Of a stretch of 64,000 nucleotides of DNA, positions 62,983 to 64,000 are shown one piece after another. The stretch is from positions 124,001-188,000 of the forward strand of contig CAYSQW010000001.1 in assembly GCA_964433135.1 (NCBI GenBank), given 5' to 3'. The translations under genes were made by a program, and so were the position numbers. Below the pieces are notes generated by a model, which was not told the origin of the DNA, did not search any database, and saw only the letters and a program-made list of their open reading frames with translations. Within the stretch, counting starts at the first letter, position 1. Each line of letters begins with the position of its first letter. This stretch comes from CAYSQW01 sp964433135. GTDB taxonomy: Bacteria; Acidobacteriota; Aminicenantia; Aminicenantales; Aminicenantaceae.

Positions 62983-64000
62983 ATGGATATCGATGAAATA
63001 TCGGATTGGAAGAGAACATCTCCCTGCGGAGATATTCGTCGCTGCCATATCGGAGAGGAAGAGATCCTTTTTGGATGGGTGAACCGGCAGAGGGATATGG
63101 GGAACCTGGTTTTCCTCGACCTGCGAGACAGGTCCGGAGTGGTACAGGTCGTCGTCTCATCGGAAGACAAAGCACTGCTGACGCGCGCCAAAAAAATAAA
63201 AATGGAGTATGTGCTGGGGGTGAAGGGAGTGGTTAGATCCCGGAGCCGGGAGGCCTTGAACCCTGAAATGCCCACAGGTGAAGTTGAAATCGAGGCCCGG
63301 GAGTTGAAAGTCTTGAACACGTCCGCGGTTCCCCCCTTTGTCGTGTCCGATCCGCCGCAGGCCGCGGAGGAATTGCGTTTCAAATACCGATATCTGGATC
63401 TTAGAAGACCTTCCATGCAGAGGAATCTGAAATTGAGGCATCAATCGATGCTGACGGTGCGAAATTATCTGGCGGAACGCGGGCACCTCGAGATCGAAAC
63501 CCCGTTTCTGACGAAATCCACACCTGAAGGCGCGCGAGATTACCTGGTTCCGAGCCGGGTGTATAAGGGGCGGTTTTTTGCGCTTCCGCAGTCGCCTCAG
63601 ATTTTCAAGCAGATTTTGATGGTCGCCGGTGTCGAGCGCTATTTTCAAATCGTGCGCTGCTTCAGGGATGAGGACCTGCGGGCGGACAGGCAGCCGGAAT
63701 TTACCCAGATCGATATAGAAAACAGTTTCGTTACACGGGATGACATCTTCGCCTTGAGCGAGGAGATGATGCGGCGTCTCTTCGATTTAATTGGAGTTTC
63801 CTTGGAGACGCCTTTTCCACGGCTGACATATCGTGAGAGCATGAAGACGTACGGGACGGATAAGCCCGACCTGCGGATGGACATGCCGCTGCATGATCTT
63901 TCCGAAGCAGCCGCCGGTGTCGATTCCAATGTGATCCGGGGAATTCTTGATTCCGGAGGCGTCCTGAAAGCGATGGTGCTTGAAGGGAAGGGTTCTCTCT
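62983..64000 (+). CDS. aspS: Aspartyl-tRNA synthetase (N-terminal part)
   Basis: The first 339 residues are present; the gene runs off the right edge. An OB-fold anticodon domain (GWVNRQRDMGNLVFLDLRD) and the catalytic core with motif 2 FRDEDLRADRQPEFTQ identify bacterial AspRS. ATG at 62983 has GAGGA eight bases upstream. The insertion domain and motif 3 are outside the window. Confidence 0.95.
   Translation, partial: MDIDEISDWKRTSPCGDIRRCHIGEEEILFGWVNRQRDMGNLVFLDLRDRSGVVQVVVSSEDKALLTRAKKIKMEYVLGVKGVVRSRSREALNPEMPTGEVEIEARELKVLNTSAVPPFVVSDPPQAAEELRFKYRYLDLRRPSMQRNLKLRHQSMLTVRNYLAERGHLEIETPFLTKSTPEGARDYLVPSRVYKGRFFALPQSPQIFKQILMVAGVERYFQIVRCFRDEDLRADRQPEFTQIDIENSFVTRDDIFALSEEMMRRLFDLIGVSLETPFPRLTYRESMKTYGTDKPDLRMDMPLHDLSEAAAGVDSNVIRGILDSGGVLKAMVLEGKGSL

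Overview
The window is a compact, chromosomal stretch of about 70 genes, most of them housekeeping. It is from a Gram-negative (diderm) and probably anaerobic bacterium. The diderm call rests on LPS heptose genes (waaF, gmhB), a LolB-like lipoprotein, lipobox lipoproteins and a large outer-membrane barrel protein. The anaerobic call rests on a complete Rnf complex, an electron-transfer flavoprotein and a membrane polyferredoxin. My best guess from gene content is an Acidobacteriota/Aminicenantia-like lineage. That is inference only, because no rRNA gene is present. No CRISPR array, prophage or recognisable transposase is visible.

Left part (1-28.5 kb). The end of a phosphoglycerate mutase gene is followed by an exported amidase, a Tat-type DUF362 protein, a NapH/NapG-like polyferredoxin fusion and a small DUF212 membrane protein. 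On the minus strand come etfBA and a lipid operon (DUF177, rpmF, plsX, fabG, acpP, fabF) driven by a near-perfect sigma-70 promoter. polA and an SSS symporter converge. A GNAT gene and the rnfCDGEAB operon diverge. The rnf run continues with an RseC-like gene, a NusG domain II protein, an M14 carboxypeptidase and apbE. ApbE is the flavin transferase that loads FMN onto Rnf subunits. Then come dnaN and dnaA on the minus strand. DnaA-box-like sites lie just upstream of dnaA, so the replication origin may be here.

Middle part (28.5-45 kb). A three-gene envelope operon encodes a TPR lipoprotein, a second lipoprotein and a 989-residue HExxH protease/propeller/beta-barrel protein. It is followed by rpmB, a RelA/SpoT-waaF-gmhB-FmdB cluster, an exported Memo-AMMECR1 fusion, an alpha-oxoamine synthase, and the classic lolB-ispE-(tRNA-Gln)-prs-rplY-pth run.

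Right part (45-64 kb). rpsF-rpsR-rplI-dnaB-radA-PIN/TRAM-ispD-ispF form a long operon. It is followed by a 498-base non-coding stretch full of direct and inverted repeats, then plsC, a diacylglycerol-kinase-like gene, rlmB and gltX. An ECF sigma/anti-sigma cassette comes next, then a tandem-MerR regulator with a B12-binding radical SAM gene, then accA-hisS-aspS, with aspS cut by the right edge.

Points most worth follow-up are the protease/propeller/barrel operon, the tandem-MerR plus radical SAM pair, the repeat-rich non-coding region at 51.4-51.9 kb, the secreted Memo-AMMECR1 fusion, the internal Tat motif in the polyferredoxin, and the altered flavinylation motifs in RnfD and RnfG.
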